A stretch of 64,000 nt of DNA from Corynespora cassiicola (GCA_022059125.1 JAEUWY010000009.1:60237-124236); one strand, 5' to 3'; positions 1 through 11,864 are shown, counted from the first letter of the stretch. The notes: generated by a model not told the origin, from the letters alone. Made by a program: numbers and translations.

Positions 1-1803
1 TGCGAATGCGATGTTGTTCATGCTGGTCAACGTCTCAGGGTGTCGCTCGCCAAGTATAGTCCTTCTTATCTCCATTACTTGCCTCAGCAGCTCTTCTGCA
101 GGGCCCCATCGGCCCCTAAGATTATATGCTAACCCCAACATTTCAACGCTATTCAGAGTGTATTTATGTGATTCACCCAACGTCATCCTCCTTGCCTTTA
201 CCGATTTTGCAGCAAGCTTTTCGGCGTCAGTTGCGCTCCCTTTCGCTAATGCGTACCATGCCGCGTGATACATCAGAGTAGCCCATTCTGCAAGAGACTG
301 CTCCCCTTCAGGTTTTTGGTATGCAGCAGACATGGCGTGTGCGAAAAATGCCTGACATACCTGCCAATTTTGGTGCTCCCCTGTAGGAAATTTGGCGTTG
401 AGATGATAGATGAACTGTTGATTCCATCGATCAAGCTCATTGTTTGCTTGCAGCCATTTTCGTGTCATCAGTCGCACGATAGCGTACATCTCGCAAGTTG
501 TCCCGTCAGCGTTGACTGAGATGAAACAGTAATTTCGCAGCATGGCCAGGTCCTCTCGAAGCCTATCATTGTTTGTACTAGACGCTGATGAGCCGTATCC
601 TTTATGATCTGGATGTTCTTCCTTCGATCTACCGTTCTGGCTTCGGAGTAGGACTGCAGGGATTCCTTGCCGATCGAAGAAGCTCATGAACGAGAGCAGG
701 TTGATTGCAGATGGGCGGATCTTACGAATGTAATCAAACGATATCTTCCAAGTATTGATGAGACAGTTCTTTACCTCCCGTTTTTGAGTCCGCTGGCTGC
801 CATCGTGGCTGGCGGCTGTCTCATGGTTGTACCACTTTATCTTTTCGAGGTAGTGCCTCACAGAATAATGTGATGCCCTCTGAGAGATATGTGCTGCCGC
901 TTGCGCAATAGCCAGGGGAGTATACCTAAGTGCTGCAACAAGCTCTGCCACATCATTCCTACTCATTTGAGACCCTAGTTTCTTCTCAAAAAGCAGAAAG
1001 GCCTGTGCCTTATCCATCGGTCCTACATTGATAATGCCACACTGCTGAACTATTTTCCGAGCCTCTTCTTTGTCCCGCATTGTAAAAAGAACAGAACCAC
1101 GCTCACAATGAAAATGGTGTCCTTGCAGTTTTATAGTGGTAGTTTCCAAATCGTTAGCTAGGCAGCCTTCCTTATTCGCATTGGCATTCAGAAGTCCAAC
1201 GTCGCGCAAATCGTCAAAAATAAGTATCCACTTTTCCTTGCTTTCCCATAACCAGCAATATACTAGCTGAAATATATCGTTCCTTGGGTTTCGTCGACCC
1301 GGGATCCTAACGTTGTCGGCAATATCGCGAAAGCTCTGCTCAAATCGGGCCGCGTTGCTGGCAATGACCCAGAATACCCATGTTCCAGGCGAACGTTCAT
1401 GAGTTCGAAATGCATATTCGATGGCAAGATAGGACTTGCTGCTTTGCAGTCAGCACCAATCACGTCCAGGATATTCTGTACTCACCCAACACCGCTCAGA
1501 CCGACAAGCGCGGTCTGCGATCCTGGTACAGCGCATTTTTGACAGATTTCATAGAATGTCGCGCTTCGGTCCACGAAACAAGTATCGCGGCTGTAGGGTA
1601 TTAAGACTGAGGGGATTGGAGGAAATTCCACTGGTTCTTAAGTAGAGCTGTCCATTAGCATTTAACTCCAAGGACTGATGATGTTGTATTCCCATAGTGG
1701 CACTCTCGCAGGTCTTTTGCAGCTTACCGGGCGGAAGGTTGAGTGTGATGTTGATAGGGCTGTTCATGAGACGGACTTCGATACCGTAGTTTCCACTGCT
1801 GAA
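1..1803 (-). CDS. NB-ARC/TPR NLR-like STAND protein, partial (C-terminus beyond left edge, 5' exon unresolved)
   Basis: Fungal NLR-type signalling ATPase, expected to act in non-self recognition or cell death. Exons read on the minus strand: about 1803-1728, 1630-1486 and 1438 to beyond 1; introns 1727-1631 and 1485-1439 keep phase. The first readable exon gives GNYGIEVRLMNSPINITLNL, then a linker with RDTCFVDRS, then the P-loop GLSGVGKS, whose codons are split by the second intron. After it come FEQSFRDI, the Walker B stretch WILIFDDL, TPLAIAQ, the winged-helix signature NLLSFMSFFDRQGI with PAVLLR, and TPR units such as LGERHPETLTSMNNIAFA at the left edge. This order is typical of NB-ARC/TPR proteins. 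The N-terminal piece resembles the sigma amyloid motif, weakly. No stop interrupts about 1.8 kb, so the gene looks functional. I could not find a start codon in phase with the first exon. Family call is firm; the N-terminus is not. Confidence 0.88.
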
Positions 1804-2705
1804 GGACAGAGCGTTGCGTCAGCGATGGCGTTTGCAGCCAAGCATCGGCAAAACCTCGGCTTGCCGATTGATGGTGGGCAGCCCTAAGCTAGTCTGCCAC
1901 CTTGGCCTACGTCAGGCATGCAAAGCATGCTTCTCCCTAGATACTTGTAAGAGCGTGTGTTGCAAAGTGCCAAATATATACCCAACGAATGACTTTGGCC
2001 AACCTCGACTAGACACTGTTAAAGTAAGTGATTGAGTAAATTTCTATGTAGGTAGGTGGGACGCCTTATATATATACGCGTATCCAACACCTGTTACATC
2101 TACGCTTCAGCCACCGTGACATTTTGACGGACTCCATCGCAGATACTGCAAATATTACTCTGGGCAATGTGCTGGATATTGACGACAAGAGAAACTCCCC
2201 TCAATCTCCCATGGCAAGTACATCGCCCTATTCTGTTACATATAGCATCTAATTCCTCAAAATTTGAGCTTCGCGGATAAGTACTGACAAAGTCACGTGC
2301 AGGAAGTCAATGTAATCGAACCGATTTCAGTTGATTGTCAAATAAATACTATAAAGAAATACAATAAAAAACAACTTGGCTTTGAAATCCAAATAACAGT
2401 TTGAGCAGCAGGGTAAGTATGGTTGTGAAGTTTATTTGCGCCGGCCACATGCTCAGTTGGTCCCGTGATGTTTTACGTGATCAAGACCGTTAGCGTCGGT
2501 GTGTCAGCGTCATAAGCCTGTGAGCCCTGCCCATTCATCGAATCCTAGCACCCACCTTAATTTAGATGAATACACTGCCAATTCAACAAAAGAAATCTCA
2601 TGCGGAAGTTTCTGCGAACCGAATTTCGACTGTATGAGCCAGTAGAGCTATCGCGCAACATTACATTCCTCATCAACAGAGGCGGCAAGCTCTTGACAAA
2701 GAGAG
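1804..2705. other. Intergenic region upstream of the NLR and the transcription-factor-like gene
   Basis: About 900 bp of ordinary composition between two divergently transcribed genes. It should contain the missing 5' exon of the NLR, both promoters and possibly an upstream exon of the plus-strand gene. A plus-strand frame around 2100-2250 stays open and contains NITLGNVLDIDDKRNSPQ before a stop, but it matches nothing I recognise and no splice joins it convincingly to 2706. No Zn2Cys6 cysteine cluster is visible here. Confidence 0.5.
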
Positions 2706-4182
2706 ATGCGCACAACAGAGGCGCGGGCGAAGGGCCCAACGGAGTTCATCTGGAAGCCCGACTTTCACGCTAACACCACTGGGACGAATGCAAGTTCACT
2801 ATGCCGGTCTGTAAGTCGAAGTCCCCTGGGAAGCTCCCCTACCAGAGGTTCGTCACAGTCTATTGTTCTTGACGATACACAATACTTGGAGAAGCCGTCG
2901 GTTCTCGCATACGATGAGGCTTGGCTCCTTCGGCATTATAGTCAATATCTCAGTCGTTGGCTCGATTGCACCGATGGGTCGCGCCAGTTTGGTTTGGTGG
3001 TGCCACAGGAGGCTAAACACTGCCCCGTGCTTCGCTGTGCGATTCTGACGTTTGCTACTTGTCATTGCAACGACGATACCGCTGCTCGCGCTACATACCA
3101 GGAATGTATCATGTTGCTCATCCACCGTCTCGATGCGAACCCTGCAAGTCACGATGAAAGACTCCCATGCGCCATGGTAATTCTGAGTCTCTGTAAAGAG
3201 CTCCTATGTAAGTATCAAAAGTCTACATAACCCGCGTCTAATGCTTCGCAGTTCCGCTAAAATCAGCGCTACGTGCAGAACATCATATAGCAAGGCTTGC
3301 AGCAGTGCTTCGTAATTCTCAAGGCGATAGGTTTGTCGACCCATCGACTCCTACTTTACGCGAAGCTGCGTTCTGGGTACACGTTCGCCAATGTCTCTAC
3401 CACAGTACCATCAACCAAGTGCCCCTTGATCTGGATTTCTCGCTGCAGTTGCATCTGAACCCTGCCTCAACACAAAAGTCACATGGTTTAACCCGATTAC
3501 AGTTGGGAACAGCTTGGGCCAATCAAGCGACATGGAATGCCGCATGCGTGGCTAACTTCTGTTTTGGAGGTGCCCAGGCGCACATCGAGTCAGTCAACAA
3601 GAACCAAGAATGGCAGCGACTCTGGGACACAAACAGAGATTGGCTCAGAGAGAGGCCGCCTGAGTTTGATCCAATCTGGGCAGGTCATATGCAGGGCGAC
3701 AGTGGGTTTCCTGAGGTTTGGTTTGTTGCTGATTATCACGGTATGTTGGCCTGGATCATGTATTGTGCCACGCACTAATTACATACTAGCACTTGCCTTT
3801 GGTTTTTACCATTTTTCATGTATCATGCTACTTCTATATAAGCCTGGTCCAAAATTCGCGTTTCGCATTCTGGGCAGAGAGCTATCAGATGTAGAAGTAA
3901 GTGACCCTAAACAGAGTGGATCAGCTTAACTCAAAGGGGTTTCAGGAGCGGATCCTAGAACACGCACGAGCGATATGCAGTATGTGCAAAAGCTCCCCAG
4001 AAGTTGTCCCAACTTCAATACTGCTTTGTCACTCTATTTTCATCTGGGGGCCACTACTGTATGACCCTCAAGAACGCGATGAAGTAATCCATCATCTAGT
4101 TAAATTTGAGGCGGATCACCTATGGCCAACCAGATGGATTATTGACGGACTCAAGAAACAGTGGGGCATCGATCGCGTTTAA
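2706..4182 (+). CDS. Fungal-specific transcription factor domain protein lacking a visible zinc cluster
   Basis: Four exons: 2706-3207, 3252-3740, 3790-3896 and 3946-4182. Introns are 44, 49 and 49 nt with GT-AG borders, and phases agree throughout, giving 444 codons plus stop. The first 60 residues are Ser/Thr-rich and low in complexity. From about residue 65 the protein looks like the helical fungal transcription-factor domain (Fungal_trans_2, PF11951 type): YDEAWLLRHYSQYLSRWLDC, then CPVLRCAILTFATCH, then the TYQECIMLLIHRLD helix. The C-terminal half (WDTNRDWLRERPPEFDPIW, FGFYHFSCIMLLLYKPGP) also fits, ending DGLKKQWGIDRV. No Cys6 DNA-binding cluster is visible at the N-terminus or just upstream, so this may be a regulator without its DNA-binding half, or an upstream exon may be missed. 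It is divergent from the NLR. The ATG at 2706 is the first in frame. Confidence 0.72.
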
Positions 4183-5794
4183 TCTCTTCAATCTGCATCC
4201 AAACTCGTGTTTGATAGACACTGGTAGGCTTAATTTGGTTAAACCTTAAAATGGGACTACAAATTCACTAACACAGGTCAGAAATAACGCATTAGGATCC
4301 TTCTTTAAGCACTCTCCTGCCTTCTAATAGTTATTTGGTTTGACAAAGTTCCCTATTTTAATCGTTGTACTGTGTTATGGCCTGCCACGGCCGATAGCTG
4401 TCGTGCTTATGTTATGCCTTGCCAGGATGTTCTATAGACCATGACAACAGCGACAACAAAACGATGGTTTTGAGGTGTAGTGGAGCTTGCAGAACCTAGA
4501 TCGCTCCTCGCTTGCGACTTGCCTGTGGAGCACGTTAAGTTAACCGTCACGTGCGGACTTATTACCGGAATTTTTAGGTCAGTTTAAGAGTCCTGACGAA
4601 TAGGTAGCATTCAGTGCTAGTTCAATTATATTAGGATACAAGCTCCCCATCAGGAACTCTACAATGTGGCCAGATGTGAATAGACTGACAAGTTAAGTGG
4701 GCAGATGGTTTGAAGATCACATCTTGATCGCCTTTTTAAATCATGAAACACTACTGCATGCTTCAGAACAAGAATTCAAGCGCCAAGAAGTTATGTGCGA
4801 AGCTTCGGCCAATGGAAGTAAAGGCTGGATAGATATAGCTCCATTGTCAAGAATGTTTATCAGGATGCCAAAGCATGCGAAAGAGAGATCGCTGATATAG
4901 GCAACTAAGGAATTATGTTCTTGTTGTAAACACATAGTTGCGCGCAGCTGCAATAAATATATCTGACAGTTAAGGGTTCAGTTCTCGGTACATTAGAGAT
5001 ACTTCACAAGGTTGTAACCTTAAGGTGATGCGTCAGCGCGAGGGTGGCAACCTAGGCAGATTTTGCCACCACAAACAAGGATGACGGCCGACCCATTCTT
5101 ACCTTAGCCTTGCAACTATTTATGCCTCGAAGGTAGGGTAGGTAATACTAACAAATAGATTTTGGGCTGGTTGTGGTTCAAGATGTGGCGTGACTCGCTA
5201 TCAGATACAAGTTAAACCGAACTAGCGCGTTTGGGCTTGGCCAATGAGCTTGACGCAAGCCCCCCCCCCCAAGCCGAAAGCCAGGATCCGAAGAAATACT
5301 AATTGGGAGTGTCTGGCTTGAAGCATAAAGACCTCTAACTCGCTGACCGAGCCGCTGCCGTAGCCAAAGCTGTGCCTCACAACCAGTAGCACCGCGATTA
5401 TATAGCCTTGGCACTCCTGGCGGGATGCTGGCGCCTGCATCAAAACGTTATATCCAGTCTCATGAACCCGGTCCTAATGAGGCACAGTAGTATTGGATGG
5501 GCATCATGAAGGCATTTATAAATAGAATGACGTTATGTGGCGCCTAAATGGCTAAGCGCCCATGTTCAGAGGCTGTTATTGGTTACTGTGCCGCATCGCA
5601 GGGAACAGATATTGGATCTGAGAACGAAAACTGAAAAGTAAAAAACCCAATCATGAGAGGCGTGCAGCGTTCAATCTCTAAGCGGAGATCCAAGGCGATA
5701 TCTCTGTTCACCCTCAGGGAATAAATTTGGTCTCTCCCAGCTCAGTTCAGCCTTTTTTAAGCATTTCCTTTTTGAAATTCTATTGGCATATTGA
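4183..5794. other. Intergenic region without a recognisable gene
   Basis: About 1.6 kb of mixed composition between the transcription-factor-like gene and the palindromic element. There is an 11-base C run near 5260-5270. Short open frames occur (for example near 4697-4900), but they show neither recognisable domains nor convincing splice partners. Nothing here can be called a gene. Confidence 0.55.
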
Positions 5795-5996
5795 TAAACT
5801 ACTGATGAGATAACCAAGAAAAAAGTTCTCCTCAAAAGTCGTCTCATGCTACATTACACTTTGATTACGCAGTTTCATTTGGATACACTAAGGAACTTCT
5901 TGATGTATCCGGATGAAACTATCTAATCCAGGCGTAGCGCAGCAAAAGAAAAATTTTGAGGAGGACTTATTTACTGGCTATCTCATCAATAATTTA
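5795..5996. repeat. 202-bp near-perfect palindrome, MITE-like foldback element
   Basis: The two halves are imperfect reverse complements over their whole length, centred between 5895 and 5896. The left outer arm TAAACTACTGATGAGATA pairs with the right arm, which read on the minus strand is TAAATTATTGATGAGATA. Further in, GTTCTCCTCAAAA pairs with GTCCTCCTCAAAA, and the inner stem AGTTTCATTTGGATACA pairs with AGTTTCATCCGGATACA around a 16-nt loop at 5888-5903. Many arm differences are C/T or G/A, as expected if RIP acted on one arm. Both ends lie on a TA dinucleotide, which fits a Tc1/mariner-type MITE target duplication. No transposase is encoded. A transcript across it would form a long hairpin. 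Confidence 0.8.
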
Positions 5997-6469
5997 CTAA
6001 TGAGTTCCGCTCTACCATATCGGTACGCGGTATCAATTGCATTGTCCTATCCTGTTTCCAGATTACATTGTACCACAGTTGCAGCGTAGTAGAAAATAGC
6101 CTAGACAAGTGAGAATAGCTCGGCATCACCTCAATTTGACTAAATGACCATGAATGTGCAAAGGTTATTGGGTGGTATGAGATGTAAAGTTGATAATGAT
6201 TTGTATTCTTGCAGCGACGAGGAAAGTAGAATTTGGGACTAAGTGAGACCTTGAAAACCAGATGTGGAAGGTATTGGCACGATAACTAGTAGCTTTAGAT
6301 GTGAAGAAAAATAAAAAACATATAAATATCTACAATCTAATATATTGCACAATACATAGCGTGCGGCTCCAGATATCTTTTGGGCCGGAAAGCTTATAAT
6401 TGATGCACTAACCTTGAATTATACACTCTCAACGGACATGAAGATGATACACTGTCTTCTCTGAGAAAT
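5997..6469. other. 3' flank of the DUF3435 gene, no gene seen
   Basis: About 470 bp between the palindrome and the stop codon of the recombinase gene. It is AT-leaning and holds no recognisable gene. The recombinase 3' UTR and polyadenylation signals must lie here. Confidence 0.5.
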
Positions 6470-8942
6470 TCATGAACAATCTGTCTTGAGGACTCGAAGT
6501 CTGATTTTATGGATACGCAAAGCATGACTCTTGAAATGCGACACACCATCTAACACCACTTCGCTTTCTCGGCATCTTGGGTGAGGGCAGAGGATTTTCG
6601 CGTCGAGTGCCAAACTTTTCAAATGCTGATCTTCGATATGGTCCATCATCTTTGCTGGTCGGCTCCAACAAAACGTCCGGTGTTCGGGAGGTAGCCTCTC
6701 ATCGCCTATACAGAACAAACATTGGCTAGGGTTGCATTCTAACGGAAGCGAGAAGAGCGAAACCGTGTCTTCCGCGACTACCTCAAGCCTCCCGGAACTC
6801 GAGGCCATATTACGACGCCGTGCTTCTCGACGAGAGCACAACTTTGTCATTTCTCGGATAAGGTCGATTCGCTGATCAAGATTACCGGACTCGGTAAGAT
6901 CAGCGGGTGGTCTGGACATCATAGCTGCAACGCGAGAACGCTCTTTGAGAGGGTAGATTATAGAGCTGTTTTCACCCTTATCTTCATCTTGGTACAACGA
7001 GCCATTTCCATCTTCCAATTCTCTTGTGTCGTTCTCCAAGTAGTATTTCTCTCTTTTATCCTTTAATCGGTGGTCATGTAAGCGCTTCTTCCTTTTACGT
7101 AGAGCTGCGTCGGCTTTCGTCTTCAACCGAAGAAGCTGCTCCTTGTCCTTCTCCAACTGGAGAAGCTGCTCCTTGTCCTGAACATCTCCAAATTGCTCAT
7201 CATCTCTTCGCATTTTCTTCAACGCCTTCGATAGAGAGTCCCTTCTTTTACGTAGGGTAGCAACTTTGGAGTCTTGTTGGATCGCGCGAGCATCGTCTGG
7301 ACTGAGCCTGGTTGGTGCGAGTGGGTCGCACGTCAAAGACATATTGCCCAACACCTTCATCAAAGCCTTATCAGAGGGTTGATCCAGATAGGCAGCCTGT
7401 ACATCGCACTTCACGTTGGGGTTGATGTAAAACTGGAATATACCCGAGTAACTGTGCCCCATGACTTGATCACGCTCGCCTACGGTTCCAGCGCCTGCCA
7501 AATCATTAGTCTAAAGAAGTGAATTTTCAGGGAATACACACCATCGACAGCATTTCCAGTGCCGCGTCGAAAGCATGAATGCGACAGTGACTGTTCCATG
7601 CCAACATCTCGCCCTAGACGCTTCATGTAACGTCCTGAAGTAGACGCGCGTAGAGGCATTGCCGACTCCTGCGGTTTCTGGCTTTTCGAACGTCGAGGCT
7701 CCCGAAAAATGGGCTCCTTCAATTTACTTTCATCCCATCTGAAAGTCAGGCATTTCTTTCGCTCGGGGACCTGTGCACGCAAGATCTTCTCAGGCCCGTC
7801 AATGGTAGTTGCAGCAAATGCCTTGTTATGGAGGCCCACGGCAATCATGTGCGCGATGGGACAAAGTAAGGGATTGTCGTTTTGGTACATTCTGAACGTT
7901 TTTCTACGCCCGTCAGCTCGTGAGTAAACAAAAGCTCGTGGATACAGACGGTTGTGGTTTTCTTTTCTCCCCCTTTGTATGTGTAATCGTGACAAACATG
8001 ACTATTTGCATACGACCCTGTACTTTCACGGCCGCAATCGTGACATGCTCGTACAGAACTGACATTAGCTCTTCTGTGCTGGTAAGAGGAAGGTCATATT
8101 CATCAGAATCTGCCTCTTTATCATGTTCGCGATCAGGTTCGTCGTCGTCGTCGTCTTCGTCGTCCTCCTCAGAATCGTAAAATCTGATGGCCTTGTCCTT
8201 GACGGTGGTTCCTGCACTCTTGCCCGACCCCTTAACGCTTGCATCTACTAACGAACATGGTCGGCATCCTGTGTAGGCGGCGAACAAAAAGAGCAGAGAT
8301 AAAAGCAACCGTTGTTCTTCGTCTGGATACACCCATTTATCCAGTACCCAGTGGTAGTGCTGTAGAAGAAGCAGGTCATCAACGGATAAGACTGGCTTGT
8401 CTCGTACAGATGTATCGAGTCCATACATATTCGTAAGGACAATTATATACTGCGGACATAAGTCAAGATTAGTCTTCTAGGTCTTTGAAGCCGCCACGTA
8501 CATTGTTGACGTCATCTACGAGATTCTTATCAAGAAATTTGCGTGTATGATTCTTGTAAAGCAGTTTAAGCCGCCTCCAGTATTGATTAACACTGGACTT
8601 TTTTCGTGTTCCGGGGTAGTGATCCAGGAGCCAGCTGAAGAAGGCCTTATAGTCTGCTGTATTTGCAGACTTGATGAAATGAACCGGTTCTTCGTTGTTA
8701 TCTTTAGAGTATCTAACAACATGTGAGCTACTGTTAAATAGGTACGAATGAACAGAGCTATATAAATGAGCGTACAAGATCCACCTTTTCCAAATCCCAC
8801 TCAAGTTACGTTCCGTAGCTGGTGAATACTCCACTTGTACAGGACCCTGTACTGTCAGCTCCTTCCGCAGATCCTTATAATAATTAGCCGAGCGTTGGAC
8901 GGGCTTGCGCCGCCTCTTCCGAGACTCTGTCTGTATCGCCAT
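6470..8942 (-). CDS. DUF3435 tyrosine recombinase (Starship captain-like / FluG-domain family)
   Basis: Five exons on the minus strand: 8942-8776, 8712-8502, 8449-7950, 7903-7542 and 7494-6470. All introns are GT-AG and in phase, giving 754 codons plus stop. Residues 1-125 are the N-terminal SAM-like region (FFSWLLDHYPGTRKKSSVNQ, YWRRLKLLYK). The catalytic part follows: box I AAYTGCRP with Arg about 189, box II FRRGTGNAVDG with Arg about 405-406, QVMGHS with His about 427, and IFQFY with the presumed nucleophilic Tyr about 436. An acidic insert (DDDDDEPD region) lies near residues 215-240. The tail is a basic coiled coil and then a C2H2-like Cys/His stretch, CLFCIGDERLP to CPHPRC and HALRIH. 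This architecture is typical of fungal DUF3435 proteins, which include Starship captains. The frame is intact. The gene is the last one before an AT-rich block and points towards the NLR. It could instead be a related DUF3435 protein that is not a captain. Confidence 0.88.
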
Positions 8943-9342
8943 TGCCGAGGTATTGCAATATAAGAAGAGGATGGTTAAAACGTGGTTAGATCTATACAGA
9001 GTGGAAATGAAGATAGCAATAGAGATCGGGGACGAAACGAAGAAGTGGTTAGGCTCACGAATCCAGGCTTGGAGTATACGTGTGTAAGTGTGTGTTGCAG
9101 GGATATTAGAAATTTCGGAAAAGCGTAAGGAGAGGAAGAGACGGTTATTTGTACACGAACACCAGCGCTTGAATTGAGGCGTAGCATTTGCCTTGGTAGG
9201 TCTGAGCGTTGACGAAAAGACATGGGTGGTCCGCTTAACAGTTTAAAGCGGCAAGGGATTGCAGGGGCTACGTGCGGTGTTGGTGCCTCCAAAAGCAGCA
9301 GCCAAAACCTCCAAATTTGGATGTATGAACACCAACACATGT
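8943..9342. other. Upstream flank of the DUF3435 gene, edge of gene island
   Basis: About 400 bp of ordinary composition upstream of the recombinase start, ending abruptly in RIP-type AT-rich DNA near 9343. If the recombinase is a Starship captain, the element's 5' end would be expected here or just beyond. I see no clear terminal repeat. Confidence 0.5.
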
Positions 9343-11663
9343 ATTATAGTTAGTAAATATATTATTTAGAATTAACTATTAATTTATTATACTCTATTAC
9401 TAGTATAAAAATCTATATAGTATATTGTATATCGTTTTACTTACGTAATTTTACTAGTATTTATTTTTAAAAATTAATTTAAGCAGCTACTTGCTTTCTA
9501 GTCTCGCTTATAGCTTATAGCACAGTTTTAATAAATAATTACTTATATAAGCAAAATCTGATTTTTTTAAGCTTTTTTTTTTTTATATTAAATTCATTTT
9601 CTAGCTCTAGGTTTTTGCTTATATAATATAAACTAAGCCTAATTAAATTAGAGTAAAATAAAAAGTTTCAGTATTTTTTTAAATAAAAAATAAATTAGCT
9701 TTTAAATTTGCATTTTCTTTTACTATACTTTTACTTTAAATTATTAAGCTATAAATATTATATAAGCTATATAGTATTTTTAATAATAAGAAAGCGCTTA
9801 TAAATCTCTTTAAAATAAATTTTTTATTTTTAATAGCTGGTTTAGTTACAGAGTTATACTAGTTTAAAAAGTATAACTTTTTTAGTTTTTTTTTCGTGTC
9901 ACCCCTCTGTATTTATATTAATTTTTAAAATTTTATTAATTTTTTAATATTAGTTTTTCTAGATTTTAGTATAGCTATTAAAAATATAAAAATAAAACAA
10001 TAAATATAATGTATAATAATTTAGTTTATTTTAAATTTCTTTTAACAAAAAACTTTTTACTTTTTTATATTTTAAAGCTTTAGTGTAGCTTTTTTTAAAA
10101 AAATAAATAAATTATTTTTTATAAACACTATTACTTAATAAATTATAGTAATTAAATTATGAAATTTTAAATATTAATAACTAATTTCTACTAACAAGAA
10201 GTTTTTCTTTTATTTTTATATTACTAGTATACAGTTTAATTTGTAATAAAAAAATAATTAAAATTTATAATTAGTAATCTATAACTTACTAATATACTAA
10301 ACTTTTAAAAAAATAAATTTTAATTTATTAATTTTCTAGAATAGAAAGTTAATTTCTTTAAAAAAATAATAGCTATATACTATATATAGATTTACGATAA
10401 AGAAATAAAAAGTAAAAATATTACGCTAGAAAAAAAATAATAACGCTGTTAACTTTAGTTTTTTTTAATTTTTTATTTAGTACTTTTTTTAAAGCTAAAA
10501 AAATTATATAAGTTAAAAAAAAAAGTTTTTTTAAAAGATTTCTGTAAAAACTTATAAAACTAAGTTTTAACTTTTTTTATAACTATTTTAGTTATAAAGT
10601 TATAATAGTTTAAAAAGTATAAAAAAACAGTTAATTTTTTTTAAATTTTATCTTTCTGTATATAAAACTTACAGAAAATTATAAAATTATTTATTTTAAT
10701 AGTAAATAAAAATAACAGATTAGCGTAAGTTATAAAGTTAAAGTTTTAAAATTATAAGCGTATAGTATTTTTTTAAAAAAAATAGCTTTTTTAGCAGAGC
10801 TTAGCTTTTTTTTTTATATTACAGTATATATTATTAGATAGTTTTATATTTAATTATTAAGCAGCTCTACTATATAACTTTTTTACTCTAAATTATTTAT
10901 TTAAAATTACTAGCTTATTAGTAAAGTTTAGCTTTACTACTAGATATAAATATTACTACTTATATTTGATTTTAGTTATTAAATTATTTTATATGTTACT
11001 AAAGTTTAGTTTAGTAAAGTAGTTTTTTAGCTGCTGAATTTATTTTAATATACTCTACTTAAAGTAACTAAATTTTTTTTTTAATAGTTTTTATTTTTTT
11101 ATATTACTTAAACAGCTAAAAATCTGCTGTAAAAAATACGTTATATTTTATAAAACTTTAAGTTTAAAATTATAAAAATAAATTTTTAAATAGTTTAAAT
11201 TTTTTAATAGCTTAGAACGCTAATAAAAATAAAAAAAACTAAGTTTTGTTTTCGAACTGCGGCTATATATATTACAAGTATATTATTAACTAATTAATTA
11301 TAGTTAAGTTATAAAGTTCTGCAGTAGTATAGCAGTTATTAATCAAATAATAAAATTTTTATTATAATACTATTTAAAAATCTAGAATTTAAAATCTGCG
11401 GGCTCTAAGTTTTTAAAAAAAAATATAATTTTTAATACTAAATAAATATTAAAAAATACTGTTATTTAGATTTTATAATATAAATTTATATAATATTTTA
11501 TTAAAATATTTATATAAATTTATAGTTAGTAAATATAAACGTTTAAAAAAAACTGCCTTTTCTACTCGGCTAAATATTTATTATTATATTATTATATTAA
11601 CTGTTTTTAATATAAAGCTACGTTCAGCTTTTGTTTATAAACTAGAAGATAAAGACTAATATT
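9343..11663. repeat. RIP-degraded AT-rich block
   Basis: Composition drops sharply, CA and TG almost disappear and all six frames are closed by stops. Two diverged stretches resemble each other, around 9835-9880 (TTAGTTACAGAGTTATACTA) and around 10585-10620 (TTAGTTATAAAGTTATAATA), suggesting decayed repeat DNA. No domain can be recognised. Normal composition resumes near 11664 with GACTAATATTCCGG. Confidence 0.75.
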
Positions 11664-11864
11664 CCGGAATACGGTCTATTCCGAACCGTGAACGGATATA
11701 AACATGAATCCGATAGCGAAACCGTGACCGACACCACTTAATAGGCGAGAAATTTCCTAAAAGATAAAAGGAATCTGTATAAATTGATTCAAGCCCTTCA
11801 AGAAATTGAGTGTGTAAACTATCGCAATCTCTCTACCTTAGCACCAACCTTTACCTTCAGAAGA

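Noticed and set aside
11..2035. Plus-strand open frames across the left 2 kb
   Set aside because: They are shadows of the minus-strand NLR, whose NB-ARC and TPR motifs read cleanly on the other strand.
4697..4900. 67-codon plus-strand frame as a small gene
   Set aside because: No recognisable domain, no splice partner and no supporting context.
5178..5443. Overlapping minus-strand frames near the C-run
   Set aside because: Two short overlapping frames in different phases with low-complexity translation; no domain.
7920..8180. Serine-rich plus-strand protein
   Set aside because: The serine run is the antisense of the acidic stretch of the DUF3435 protein.
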